NCBI RefSeq assembly: GCF_000332035.1
Contig: NZ_ALVY01000191.1
Location: forward strand, 1 to 35,959
From: Gloeocapsa sp. PCC 73106
GTDB lineage: Bacteria; Cyanobacteriota; Cyanobacteriia; Cyanobacteriales; Gloeocapsaceae
Reading direction: 5' to 3'
DNA length: 35,959 nt
Below, one piece after another: positions 15,923 to 25,490 of the stretch. How positions within the stretch are numbered: position 1 is the first letter of the stretch; every line of letters begins with the position of its first letter. The notes beneath the pieces are model-generated. The model saw nothing but the letters and a program-made list of their open reading frames with translations. It ran no database searches and was not told where the DNA came from. A program made the translations under genes and the position numbers.

Positions 15923-15947
15923 GGGGGCTTGTGTCTGACACAATCCC
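15923..15947 (+). terminator. Long hairpin with perfect core TTGTGTC-T-GACACAA after psaI
   Basis: The 15-base core (15929-15943) is a perfect dyad, extended after a mismatch by GGG/CCC pairs. It starts about 17 bases after the psaI stop. No U-run follows (CGCTTATCG), so it is either a weak terminator, an mRNA-stabilising hairpin or a protein-binding dyad about 130 bases upstream of cytM. Confidence 0.5.
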
Positions 15948-16071
15948 TCGCTTATCGCCAATATGTGTGTACAAATCTTAAGATTTTCCGGAACTTACTG
16001 AAAATAGCTACCCGGAAACTCAGAAAAGATTGCAAAATGTAAAGGGATGATACAACATATTGAGATAAACT

Positions 16072-16446
16072 GTGGATAATCAAATTGTCCAATCCAAACC
16101 AATTAATCAAGGAATAAATCTAGGAGTGATTACCATCGCTCTACTCATTTTAGTGACTATTGTAAGCATTTATCTTAGTCCTATATCAGATCCTTACATC
16201 CAGAGGGTATTAGCGGCCCGGGGGGATGTCAACAGTGGTTACGCTATTTTCAAGATTAATTGTGCGGGTTGTCATGGGGTTGAAGCCGATGGAAATGTAG
16301 GACCAAATCTACACGCCGTATCAAAGCGCAGATCAAAAGCGCGTATTATTCATCAAGTTATTAGTGGAGAGACTCCACCGATGCCAAGATTTCAGCCAAA
16401 TACCCAAGAGATGGCTGACTTATTGGTTTATTTAGAGGGGCTTTGA
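16072..16446 (+). CDS. cytM: Cytochrome cM-like c-type cytochrome
   Basis: This is a 124-residue protein with an uncleaved membrane anchor (about 17-36), followed by a single class I cytochrome c domain. Haem is bound by C64-A-G-C67-H68, with M104 (TPPMPRF) as the likely sixth ligand. The segment VLAARGDVNSGYAIFKINCA resembles cyanobacterial CytM, a low-abundance cytochrome implicated in controlling electron flow between photosynthesis and respiration. The start is GTG at 16072; no ATG precedes the anchor. The gene ends 2 bases from the convergent gyrB stop. The alternative is another short membrane-bound c-type cytochrome; I think that less likely. Confidence 0.83.
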   Translation: MDNQIVQSKPINQGINLGVITIALLILVTIVSIYLSPISDPYIQRVLAARGDVNSGYAIFKINCAGCHGVEADGNVGPNLHAVSKRRSKARIIHQVISGETPPMPRFQPNTQEMADLLVYLEGL

Positions 16447-16448
16447 CT

Positions 16449-18374
<1,926 letters not shown>

Positions 18375-18516
18375 CTAAATTCTCCATTAAAAGCATTTAT
18401 AGCCCTATTCAGGCAACTTGATGACAAAATCTTTAAAAATTCTAACACAAAAGCTTTAAAAAAGATTCTAGAGCAATCTGAAAGCAAATTTATTTTGAGG
18501 TACATCTATTGTTAAA

Positions 18517-19404
18517 ATGATTCTAATCGTGATCTGTGGACCCACGGCTACAGGGAAGTCTAACCTGGCTATACAGTTAGCTAAATACTTTGACTCAGTG
18601 ATTATTAGCGCTGACTCGCGTCAAGTTTACCAAGATTTCAATATCGGTACGGCTAAACCCTCCCCCAGAGAGCAACAGGAGGTGAAGCACTATATGATTG
18701 ATATCTGTCATCCCAGTCAAGTTTTGACCGTAGCGGAATATCAGCAACAAACACAACAACTACTAAAAGGTTCAGAAGGACCAATTCTTCTAGTAGGTGG
18801 TACGGGTTTATACATTAAGTCTATAGTGAGAGGTTTAAAAATTCCCCCAGTAGCACCCCAACCTCAACTGCGATCGCAACTAGAAAGTTTATCTCAAACA
18901 GAACTCTACCAACAGCTTATCCAGATAGACGCGATCGCCGCACGTAAAATTCAGCCACGCGATCGTGTACGTACCCTGAGAGCTTTAGAAGTATATTATG
19001 TAACTGGTATTCCCATTTCTGCGCAACAAGGGGAAGATCCCCCACTTTATCCTATTGTGCAAATTGGCTTAGACTGTGAAGGTTTAATTGAGCGTATCAC
19101 TAGACGCACAGAAACTATGCTTACTCAGGGACTAGTTGCAGAAGTAGAACACCTTATGAAAAAATATGATCCAGAACTGCATTTATTTAAGACTCTTGGA
19201 TATCAAGAAATTAAACAATATCTAAAAGGGGATATCACTTTAGAACAAGCTAAAGACCTAACTATTATACATACTCGTCAATTTGCTAAAAGACAACGCA
19301 CTTGGTTTAGTGCTATTCCCGCAATAACTTGGTTAAATGCCAATGCAGAAGATTTACTAGAGCAAAGTTTAGCGATTATCAAACAATATGGGGGGAAGGG
19401 GTAA
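18517..19404 (+). CDS. miaA: tRNA dimethylallyltransferase
   Basis: This is a 295-residue enzyme that adds a dimethylallyl group to A37 of tRNAs reading codons starting with U. The P-loop GPTATGKS is at residues 8-15, followed by SADSRQVYQDFNIGTAKP, with the catalytic Asp of the DSRQVY motif, then LVGGTGLYIKSIVRGL and the tRNA-binding RTRQFAKRQRTWF-like segment (HTRQFAKRQRTWF). Length is normal. An A/G-rich repeat starts within its last codons (19397 onward), so its C-terminus (GGKG) is encoded by repeat sequence. Confidence 0.97.
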   Translation: MILIVICGPTATGKSNLAIQLAKYFDSVIISADSRQVYQDFNIGTAKPSPREQQEVKHYMIDICHPSQVLTVAEYQQQTQQLLKGSEGPILLVGGTGLYIKSIVRGLKIPPVAPQPQLRSQLESLSQTELYQQLIQIDAIAARKIQPRDRVRTLRALEVYYVTGIPISAQQGEDPPLYPIVQIGLDCEGLIERITRRTETMLTQGLVAEVEHLMKKYDPELHLFKTLGYQEIKQYLKGDITLEQAKDLTIIHTRQFAKRQRTWFSAIPAITWLNANAEDLLEQSLAIIKQYGGKG

Positions 19405-19458
19405 AGGGGAAAGGGGAAAAATGGGACTCACTTTCTTTATGTTAACTAATTAAGCGGA
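19397..19458 (+). repeat. Dispersed repeat, copy 1
   Basis: This shares with 24679-24745 an AGGGGTAAAGGGGAAA start, then ACTCACTTTCTTTATG and TAACTAATTAAGCGGA, with a few changes and a 5-base length difference. It overlaps the 3' end of miaA. A related shorter piece, TTAAGCGGATCACAC, follows near 19511-19525. No transposase is associated. Confidence 0.75.
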
Positions 19459-19702
19459 TAAGTAGCTGGTCATAAATAAACGTAAAAAAACTAACAAGTG
19501 TAAATTTTTAAGCGGATCACACTTTTCCATTTTTGTCAATGCGTAAGTCTTAGACTTTTCGTTTACGTTCTAGGTTGCTTGCCGCCGCTCAACTTAGCCG
19601 TTAGCCTACTTTGGATGTTCCGTTAGCGATTGCAAGGTGTAAAATCTTAACCAATGATTTATGATTGGGATAAGATCTAAGATTAGATGAGGTCTGTGGT
19701 CA
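19459..19702. other. Non-coding stretch before the VapB-like gene
   Basis: No gene is visible. The first part is AT-rich. Between about 19570 and 19640 is a GC-richer island with the words CTTAGCCGTTAG and CCGTTAGCGA, which on the opposite strand give GCTAACGG twice. I could not assign it. The last 60 bases probably hold the promoter of the downstream antitoxin gene. Confidence 0.4.
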
Positions 19703-19915
19703 ATGCCAGAGCAATTAGAAGAACGAGTAGCTCATTTAGAAGCTGAAGTGGCACAACTGAAAAACAAAGTAGAGAACGAGGCATCTTCTAAACGTTGGTG
19801 GGAGCAGATTGTAGGAACATTTGCTGAAAACTCAGCTTATGATGAAGCGATGCGGTTAGGACGCGAATACCGTGACTCTTTAAGATCAAGTTCTCTAGAA
19901 CCAAATAATGAGTAG
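19703..19915 (+). CDS. VapB-like antitoxin, orphaned
   Basis: This is a 70-residue hydrophilic protein. It has an N-terminal coiled coil (LEERVAHLEAEVAQLKNKVE, residues 5-24) and a C-terminal AENSAYDEAMRLGREYRDSL, the helix that small cyanobacterial antitoxins use to cover a PIN toxin. The toxin gene starts on the base after its stop, as is usual for vapBC, but is internally deleted (next entry). The antitoxin thus appears intact with no partner. Identification rests mainly on that neighbour. Confidence 0.7.
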   Translation: MPEQLEERVAHLEAEVAQLKNKVENEASSKRWWEQIVGTFAENSAYDEAMRLGREYRDSLRSSSLEPNNE

Positions 19916-20063
19916 ATGTACCTTCTCGATACCGATCATCTTAGTGTTTTAGATGGATTTAAAAATTGCCTCAATCGCTCTGGCGAATAAAACGGTTCTG
20001 TTGACTCGAAACAGTAATGACTTCGGACAGATTGCCGGTTTGCCCATTGAGGATTGGACATAG
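19916..20063 (+). pseudogene. VapC (PIN-domain) toxin with internal deletion
   Basis: The first 13 codons, MYLLDTDHLSVLD, are the typical N-terminus of a PIN-domain ribonuclease, including the first catalytic Asp. From about 19962, in the +1 frame, the reading is KIASIALANKTVLLTRNSND and then FGQIAGLPIEDWT and a stop at 20061-20063, the typical C-terminus of the same family with the late TRNxxDF motif. The middle of the protein, roughly 80 residues compared with the usual 130 or so, is missing, and the ends are out of frame. It cannot make an active toxin. Start follows the antitoxin stop with no gap. Confidence 0.85.
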
Positions 20064-20107
20064 AGAAGTTGAGATGAATAGCACTATAAATTACTGCACC
20101 CGATCGC

Positions 20108-20644
20108 ATGATAAAATTTTTGTCAGCCCCCGAAATAAGCGATCGCTCCACTTACCCCAATCAGCATCTTCTTAGATTTATAAAGCATGGGTTTAAAGAT
20201 GATAACGTGTTTGCAAGAATAGATATTATCTCAATCAACAGCGCCGATTATATAAGTGCTTTAACCCTAAGGGAAGAAATCCTAAGGCGTCCCCTCGGGC
20301 TAAAATTAAGCTTAGAGGATATCGCTCATGATGAGGATGAATATCATTTAGGCGCTTTTGTAGAAGCACAATTAATCGGTAATGTTTCACTCAAACCCAT
20401 CAGTTTGGAGGTAGTGCAGTTGAGACAAATGGCGATCGCTCCTAATTACCAAAGTCAAGGTATGGGAGGGAAATTACTTAAATATGCAGAACAATACTCA
20501 ATAGCTCGCAATTTCCGAGAAATTAAGCTTCATGCGCGCTGTCATGTTCAAGGATTTTATACTAAATTCGGTTACATACCTCAAGGAGAACCCTTTATTG
20601 AAGTTACTATTCCCCATATTTTAATGAGGAAACAATTGGTTTAA
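20108..20644 (+). CDS. GNAT-family N-acetyltransferase
   Basis: This is a protein of up to 178 residues with an acetyl-CoA binding motif LRQMAIAPNYQSQGMGGKLL (about 128-147). Strand 4 and motif B follow (IKLHARCHVQGFYTKFGYIP). It would transfer acetyl from acetyl-CoA to an amine; the substrate is not predictable. The segment LTLREEILRRPLGLKLS is shared with small GNATs of the ElaA/YjcF type. The first 33 residues have no family likeness, and a GTG at 20207 gives a more usual N-terminus, so the true start may be there. It ends 19 bases before the large signalling gene. Confidence 0.8.
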   Translation: MIKFLSAPEISDRSTYPNQHLLRFIKHGFKDDNVFARIDIISINSADYISALTLREEILRRPLGLKLSLEDIAHDEDEYHLGAFVEAQLIGNVSLKPISLEVVQLRQMAIAPNYQSQGMGGKLLKYAEQYSIARNFREIKLHARCHVQGFYTKFGYIPQGEPFIEVTIPHILMRKQLV

Positions 20645-20663
20645 TAGTAATTTAACATCTAGA

Positions 20664-23600
20664 ATGACAATAAGGCTTATGGGCGACACTTGTGTCGACA
20701 TCATTAATATGGTTGAAGAAAATATCGAGTTCCCTGATCGGCAAAACCAATTCTATGTAATTGGGATTGGTGCTTCAGCCGGAGGAATGCACGCAATTCA
20801 AGAATTTTTAACAGATTTATACCCTGACATACAAGCTGCATTCGTGATAGTTCAACATCTGTCGCCTAATTTTAAACATTTAATGACAGAAGTACTTCAA
20901 AGATCTACCTCGATACCCGTCTATGAAGTTACCCAGGGAATGAGTATATCTCCCAACACTATCTATCTGATTCCCCCGGGTAAGAGTCTCACTATAGAAG
21001 ATAATCATTTATATATATTAGATGTTGCTGCTACTGGCATTAAATATCCTATCAATATTCTTTTTCAATCGATGGCTATTCAATATAAAGAAAAAAGCGT
21101 GGGAATACTTTTTTCTGGAACAGGACGTGATGGTACAGAAGGACTGAGTGCGATCGGCTTAGTTGGAGGACTAGCTTTAATTCAATCGTTAGAAACAGCA
21201 GAATTCACCGATATGCCAGAAAATGCCCTCAAGACAGGATTAGTAGATGAAATATTATCTCCTGCTGAGTTAGCACAAACTATTTTTGATTTAGTAAATA
21301 TTGGCTATAGCCGTTCAGGTAACGATAGTTTGAATCCAAATTGGATTGACCCTAATCATTTTCAACAGGTGTTAAAGTTACTCTCAAGAAAAGAAAAAAC
21401 CGATTTTACTTACTACAAAACTCCTACTCTGATTCGACGGATTTATCATCGTTGCATCATTACTAACTCCAAGGATTTAGACAATTACATCGCACTGCTT
21501 AATGCATCTGCTACTGAAAGACAAAATCTACGCCATTATCTCTTAATAGGTGCTACTAGGTTTTTTAGGGATGAAAAAGCGTGGGAATTTTTAGAAACCA
21601 CAGTTATTCCTGAATTAATCGCACAAGTAGAATCAGAAAAACAGCTTCGCATCTGGGTAACCGCTTGTTCAACTGGAGAAGAAGCTTATTCTATGGCGAT
21701 CATCATCGATGAAGTGATTAAAAAGCTGAACAAATCCATCAATGTCAAAATTTTTGCTACTGATATAGATAGCGATTACTTGGAAATTGCTATGAAGGGA
21801 ATTTATCCAGAAAGCATTAATCTTAATATATCCCCTGAAAGATTGTCTAATTATTTTACTAAAAAAGATAATTGCTACATAGTAAAGCGAGAACTGCGTA
21901 AAAAATTGATTTTTGCTCTCCATGATTTAAGCAAAAATCCGGGTTTTTCTCATATGAATCTGATTAGTTGTCGTAATGTCTTAATCTATATGCAGCCACA
22001 ACTACAGGAACAGGTATTGCAACTACTGGATTTTTCCCTAAATCAAGCCGGTATTCTTTTTCTCGGAAGTGCTGAGGTTTTGGGTGAGTTTAACCAAAAT
22101 TATCAAATATTAGATCGCCGTTGGAAGATTTATCAAAAAAACCAGAAATCACAATCTACTTCACTCTCAACGGAGATCCCTTTGCCAACTAGACCCATTA
22201 TTGTGGCTTCTAAGCTTAACAAAAAATCGGTTCAACAAGAAAGATTAATTAATCAAGTTTTTAATCTTTATTTTCAAGATCGCCTAGCTACGATTATTCT
22301 GGTTAATCAAAAACATAAATTAGAACAGGTATTATTAAATACTGCTAATTTACTGATATTTCCTATCGGGACGATTGATATAGAGATAACCTCTATGGTA
22401 AAGCCTACACTTCAATTACCACTTATTAGCGCTTTAAATCGTGCCAAAACTAATTCTATAGTACAATACCATAATATTGTCCTTTCAGAACAAGAACATG
22501 AGCTTAATCTTAATCTTAAAATATTTCACGATAATACTAAAACTAATAATTTATACTTAATCATAATAGAAGTAGAATCTACTAGGGATAATTTGTTACC
22601 GGAAGTTATCAACTTCTCTGCTCAGACAGAAGCCTCTGAATATATACAATTCTTGGAAAGAGAACTAAGGGAAAGTAAAGAAATTTTACAAGCTACCATT
22701 GAAGAATTAGAAGCTATTAATCAAGAACAACAAGCAACTAATGAAGAACTACTAGCATCTAATGAAGAACAACAAGCAACTAATGAGGAACTACAATCTG
22801 CTAATGAAGAACTCTATACTATTAATAACGAATATCAATTAAAAATAGAAGAACTAATCGAGCTCAATAACGATGTAGATAATTTACTTAAAAGTATTAA
22901 TATAGGGGTAATTTTTCTTGATAAAAACCTAAATATTCGTAAATTTAATCGCGCAGTAAAGCGAATAATCAATCTGAGAATCACTGATATTGGACGCCCC
23001 ATCTCCGAACTATCTCTTAATCTTGATTGTCCTAACTTCTTGGAATTATTACAACAACAATTAGGAACAGAAGAATCTTTTGAACAGGAAGTTATTAATG
23101 AAATTACAAAAGATACCTTTTTGTTTCGCCTGAGTTCTTATGCTAAGGATAATAATATAATTGAGGGAGTTGTTTTAACTTTTGTAAATATTAATCAGTT
23201 AAAAGCTATACAAAAAACTCTTCATTATCAAGCTTTACACGATAGTTTGACAAAGTTACCAAATCGTGGGTTTTTGCTGGAGATGTTAAATAAAGCAATT
23301 GTCGCTAAAGATAATCAATCTTCTATATTTCTAGCTATTTTATATATAGATTTAGATAGTTTTAAGGAAATTAATGACAGTTTAGGCCATAAAATAGGAG
23401 ATATGGTATTAATTAAATTTTCTAAAGAAATACAAAAATCTCTTCGCAATAATGATACATTATCTCGCGTAGGAGGAGATGAGTTTGTCATTCTTGTAGA
23501 TGAAATCAGTGACGAACAAGAAGCATATGCTATGACCGAAAGAATTTATCAAAGTTTATCAAATAAATGGGAAATATCATCACATAACATTTCTATTTCT

Positions 23601-24557
23601 GCCAGTATAGGTATTGCTTTTTATCATCATGAGGATAAATTCAAAAATAGCCCAGATATTTTAATAGACAACGCCGATATAGCGATGTACCATGCTAAAA
23701 AACAAGGTAAAAATAAATTTCAGATTTTCTCAGACGAGATGCGAACAGAAACACAAAAATTGTTGTTAGTTAAAAATGAATTAGTACAAGCATTAGAGGA
23801 ACAACAGTTTTGTCTCTATTTTCAACCAGTAATTGATCTAAAAACAGAAAAAATAAATGGCTGGGAAGCTTTAGTCCGGTGGAATCATCCTCAAAGAGGA
23901 ATTATTCTACCGAATGAATTTTTACCTTATCTTAACGACTCCCCTCTGCTGGTAAAATTAGAACAATATATTTTAAATAAAGCCTGTTGTCATTTTGGAG
24001 AATGGCTTCAACAATATGAGCTTGCTAGAAATAGTACTTTTAGTGTTAATTTATCTTCCCAATTTTTAAATGATTCTTCCTGTATATCATTATTGCAAAA
24101 CTGTTTGGCAAATGCGAGATTATCACCATCGGCTTTAATTGTAGAACTTGTAGAAAGTTCTTTAATCGCAAATATTAGTATAATAAAAAATAAGTTACTC
24201 CAGATCCGAGCAATGGGCATCCAGATCGCTTTAGATGACTTTGGAACAGGATTTTCTTCTTTATCTCATCTCCATGAGTTTCCGATTGATATTATTAAAA
24301 TAGATCGCTCTTTTATCTGGTCTTTAAGTCATGCTAATGAAATTGAAAACTCAAATAATATTGTCAAAGTTATTTTGTCAATCGCTACTCAACTAGAGTT
24401 AACAACCGTCGCTGAAGGTGTAGAAACTTTTGAACAATTAGAGTTTCTGCGAAATCATGGCTGCAATTCCGCTCAAGGATATCTTTTTTCTCATCCTCTA
24501 TCGGTTGAAGATGCTTCAATTATTTTGAAATATCCAGAAGTCTTAGTATCAGATTGA
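20664..24557 (+). CDS. CheB-CheR-PAS-GGDEF-EAL fusion protein
   Basis: This is a 1,297-residue cytoplasmic signalling protein with five modules. Residues 30-215 are a CheB methylesterase with triad S38 (GASAGG), H65 (VQHLSP) and D156 (GTGRDGTEG). Residues 225-495 are a CheR methyltransferase with SAM motif VTACSTGEEAYS and SCRNVLIYM. Residues 657-745 are a coiled coil of repeated NEELLASNEEQQATNEEL type, followed by a PAS domain (745-850). Residues 855-1025 are a diguanylate cyclase with intact GGDEF (937-941) and inhibitory site R928xxD931. Residues 1040-1290 are a phosphodiesterase with EALVRW (1068) and DDFGTGFSSL. All active-site motifs look intact. ATGs at 20679 and 20709 are alternative starts. 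I saw no HIP1 octamer in its 3.9 kb. Confidence 0.95.
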   Translation: MTIRLMGDTCVDIINMVEENIEFPDRQNQFYVIGIGASAGGMHAIQEFLTDLYPDIQAAFVIVQHLSPNFKHLMTEVLQRSTSIPVYEVTQGMSISPNTIYLIPPGKSLTIEDNHLYILDVAATGIKYPINILFQSMAIQYKEKSVGILFSGTGRDGTEGLSAIGLVGGLALIQSLETAEFTDMPENALKTGLVDEILSPAELAQTIFDLVNIGYSRSGNDSLNPNWIDPNHFQQVLKLLSRKEKTDFTYYKTPTLIRRIYHRCIITNSKDLDNYIALLNASATERQNLRHYLLIGATRFFRDEKAWEFLETTVIPELIAQVESEKQLRIWVTACSTGEEAYSMAIIIDEVIKKLNKSINVKIFATDIDSDYLEIAMKGIYPESINLNISPERLSNYFTKKDNCYIVKRELRKKLIFALHDLSKNPGFSHMNLISCRNVLIYMQPQLQEQVLQLLDFSLNQAGILFLGSAEVLGEFNQNYQILDRRWKIYQKNQKSQSTSLSTEIPLPTRPIIVASKLNKKSVQQERLINQVFNLYFQDRLATIILVNQKHKLEQVLLNTANLLIFPIGTIDIEITSMVKPTLQLPLISALNRAKTNSIVQYHNIVLSEQEHELNLNLKIFHDNTKTNNLYLIIIEVESTRDNLLPEVINFSAQTEASEYIQFLERELRESKEILQATIEELEAINQEQQATNEELLASNEEQQATNEELQSANEELYTINNEYQLKIEELIELNNDVDNLLKSINIGVIFLDKNLNIRKFNRAVKRIINLRITDIGRPISELSLNLDCPNFLELLQQQLGTEESFEQEVINEITKDTFLFRLSSYAKDNNIIEGVVLTFVNINQLKAIQKTLHYQALHDSLTKLPNRGFLLEMLNKAIVAKDNQSSIFLAILYIDLDSFKEINDSLGHKIGDMVLIKFSKEIQKSLRNNDTLSRVGGDEFVILVDEISDEQEAYAMTERIYQSLSNKWEISSHNISISASIGIAFYHHEDKFKNSPDILIDNADIAMYHAKKQGKNKFQIFSDEMRTETQKLLLVKNELVQALEEQQFCLYFQPVIDLKTEKINGWEALVRWNHPQRGIILPNEFLPYLNDSPLLVKLEQYILNKACCHFGEWLQQYELARNSTFSVNLSSQFLNDSSCISLLQNCLANARLSPSALIVELVESSLIANISIIKNKLLQIRAMGIQIALDDFGTGFSSLSHLHEFPIDIIKIDRSFIWSLSHANEIENSNNIVKVILSIATQLELTTVAEGVETFEQLEFLRNHGCNSAQGYLFSHPLSVEDASIILKYPEVLVSD
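20684..20697. repeat. Palindrome CGACAC-TT-GTGTCG over start codons
   Basis: A perfect 6-base inverted repeat with a 2-base centre lies between three possible ATG starts (20664, 20679, 20709) of the large signalling gene. If the real start is the third, it would sit in the leader and could be an operator or hairpin. Confidence 0.4.
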
Positions 24558-24590
24558 CATCCACCTCAGCTTAAAAGAGCGAGGATTCCT
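24558..24590. mobile_element. IS200/IS605-like end hairpin remnant
   Basis: GACATCC is followed by a hairpin with arms CCTC-A-GCT (24564-24571) and AGC-GAGG (24578-24584), then ATTCC. This resembles the subterminal hairpin of IS200/IS605-family elements common in cyanobacteria. It starts one codon before the stop of the signalling gene. No transposase or tnpB is present nearby, so it is a remnant or a chance likeness. Confidence 0.45.
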
Positions 24591-24678
24591 TAAAACAAGC
24601 TTATGGATTTGGTCTCCATCCGGAAGTAATCAGTATCTCATATCAAGTTCGGGTAAATACTTATACATAAAAGCGAGT

Positions 24679-24745
24679 AGGGGTAAAGGGGAAAGCTTTA
24701 GATAAAAATGTGACTCACTTTCTTTATGGTAACTAATTAAGCGGA
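24679..24745 (+). repeat. Dispersed repeat, copy 2
   Basis: This is the partner of the copy at 19397-19458. It continues into CATGATATCACAC, while copy 1 continues into a different sequence. It ends just before the stop of the convergent coiled-coil gene. The 190 bases between the signalling gene and this point hold no gene I can support. Confidence 0.75.
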
Positions 24746-24752
24746 CATGATA

Positions 24753-25226
24753 TCACACATTAGGAAATAGGGGCAAAATCAGTTTAAAAACCGCTATTAA
24801 AAACGTAGTAAATATTGTTACAACGATTCCCACGAAAATAGATCTGATAATAAAATCGGCATTATCTAATCTTTTATTATTAGCAACAAGTTCGGTTTTC
24901 AAAGCTGTAATATCTACTTTAAATTCATTAAACCCTTCAAGTATTCGGTCCAATTTATCATCAAACTTGTCAAGCTTATTATCAAACTTTTTATCAAGTT
25001 CGTCAAGCTTATTATCAAATTTGTCAAGCTTATTATCAAATTTTTTATCAAGTTCGTCAAGCTTATTATCAAATTTGTCAAGCTTATTCTCAAACTTTTT
25101 ATCAAGTTCGTCCAATTTATCATCAAACTTGTCAAGCTTATTCTCAAACTTTTTATCAAGTTCCTTGATTTGAGTATCAATAAAGGTTTTTAATTCTTTA
25201 AGATCATTTTCGGTAACTGTTGACAT
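24753..25226 (-). CDS. Membrane-anchored coiled-coil protein with 18-residue repeats
   Basis: This is a 157-residue protein of unknown function. Residues 21-92 are four near-identical copies of an 18-residue unit of the type DELDKKFENKLDKFDNKL, very rich in Asp and Lys. Eighteen residues make five full helix turns, so a long straight coiled coil is expected. After a further helix (93-122), one hydrophobic segment (about 127-150) anchors the C-terminus in a membrane. The architecture recalls DUF1640/CCDC90-like proteins and phage XhlA-like proteins, but no clear family call is possible. A strong ribosome site AAGGAG lies 8 bases before the ATG at 25226. Confidence 0.75.
   Translation of the reverse strand: MSTVTENDLKELKTFIDTQIKELDKKFENKLDKFDDKLDELDKKFENKLDKFDNKLDELDKKFDNKLDKFDNKLDELDKKFDNKLDKFDDKLDRILEGFNEFKVDITALKTELVANNKRLDNADFIIRSIFVGIVVTIFTTFLIAVFKLILPLFPNV
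24951..25166 (-). repeat. Four tandem copies of a 54-base coding repeat
   Basis: These encode residues 21-92 of the coiled-coil protein. The units differ only by single-base changes (for example GAA/GAT and TTA/TTG-type codons), which indicates recent duplication. The repeat stays open in other frames, giving false reading frames on both strands. Confidence 0.9.
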
Positions 25227-25227
25227 A

Positions 25228-25290
25228 TTAGTATCTCCTTAAAGCCTTTTGGTATTCGGCGAGGAGGGCGATCGCTTCCGGTCTTTTCTA
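25228..25290 (-). pseudogene. Possible C-terminal gene remnant upstream of the coiled-coil gene
   Basis: On the minus strand a frame reads RPEAIALLAEYQKALRRY and stops one base before the coiled-coil ATG. A neighbouring frame just upstream reads IGAPIDEIRK, so a frameshift would join them. The tight spacing to the next start is typical of operon genes. I do not recognise the family. The rest of the gap to 25490 holds one HIP1 octamer near 25268 and probably the promoter of the dipeptidase gene. Confidence 0.3.
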
Positions 25291-25490
25291 ATTTCATCTA
25301 TTGGCGCTCCAATAAATCAAGATGCCGGTTTTCCTGTGGTTTACTTAGCTTAAAACTGTTATTCTATTTTAATATGTTACCACACGAGCTGATACAGCAA
25401 TAGAAGGTAAGTTTGGGACAATTGAAACCGCGCTAAAATAATTATCTAGTATACTTTTCCCCATTACCCTTTAAGATCACTTTCCCATGA

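Noticed and set aside
16034-16056. TGTAAAGGGATGATACA upstream of cytM as an NtcA site
   Set aside because: The spacing between GTA and TAC is 9 bases; NtcA sites need 8.
19570-19640. GC-richer island with repeated GCTAACGG as an integron attC-like site
   Set aside because: The expected core-site inverted pairs (RYYYAAC with GTTRRRY) could not be matched, and no integrase is near.
19936-20151. 71-residue minus-strand frame
   Set aside because: It lies over the VapC remnant and the GNAT start, and the plus-strand reading shows clear PIN-domain ends instead.
24951-25166. Regular repeats that could suggest a CRISPR array
   Set aside because: The units abut with no unique spacers and encode a clean 18-residue protein repeat in one frame.
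24914-25180. Additional reading frames on both strands over the repeat
   Set aside because: They are low-complexity Ser/Leu or Ile/Asn-Leu shadows caused by the 54-base repeat staying open in other frames.
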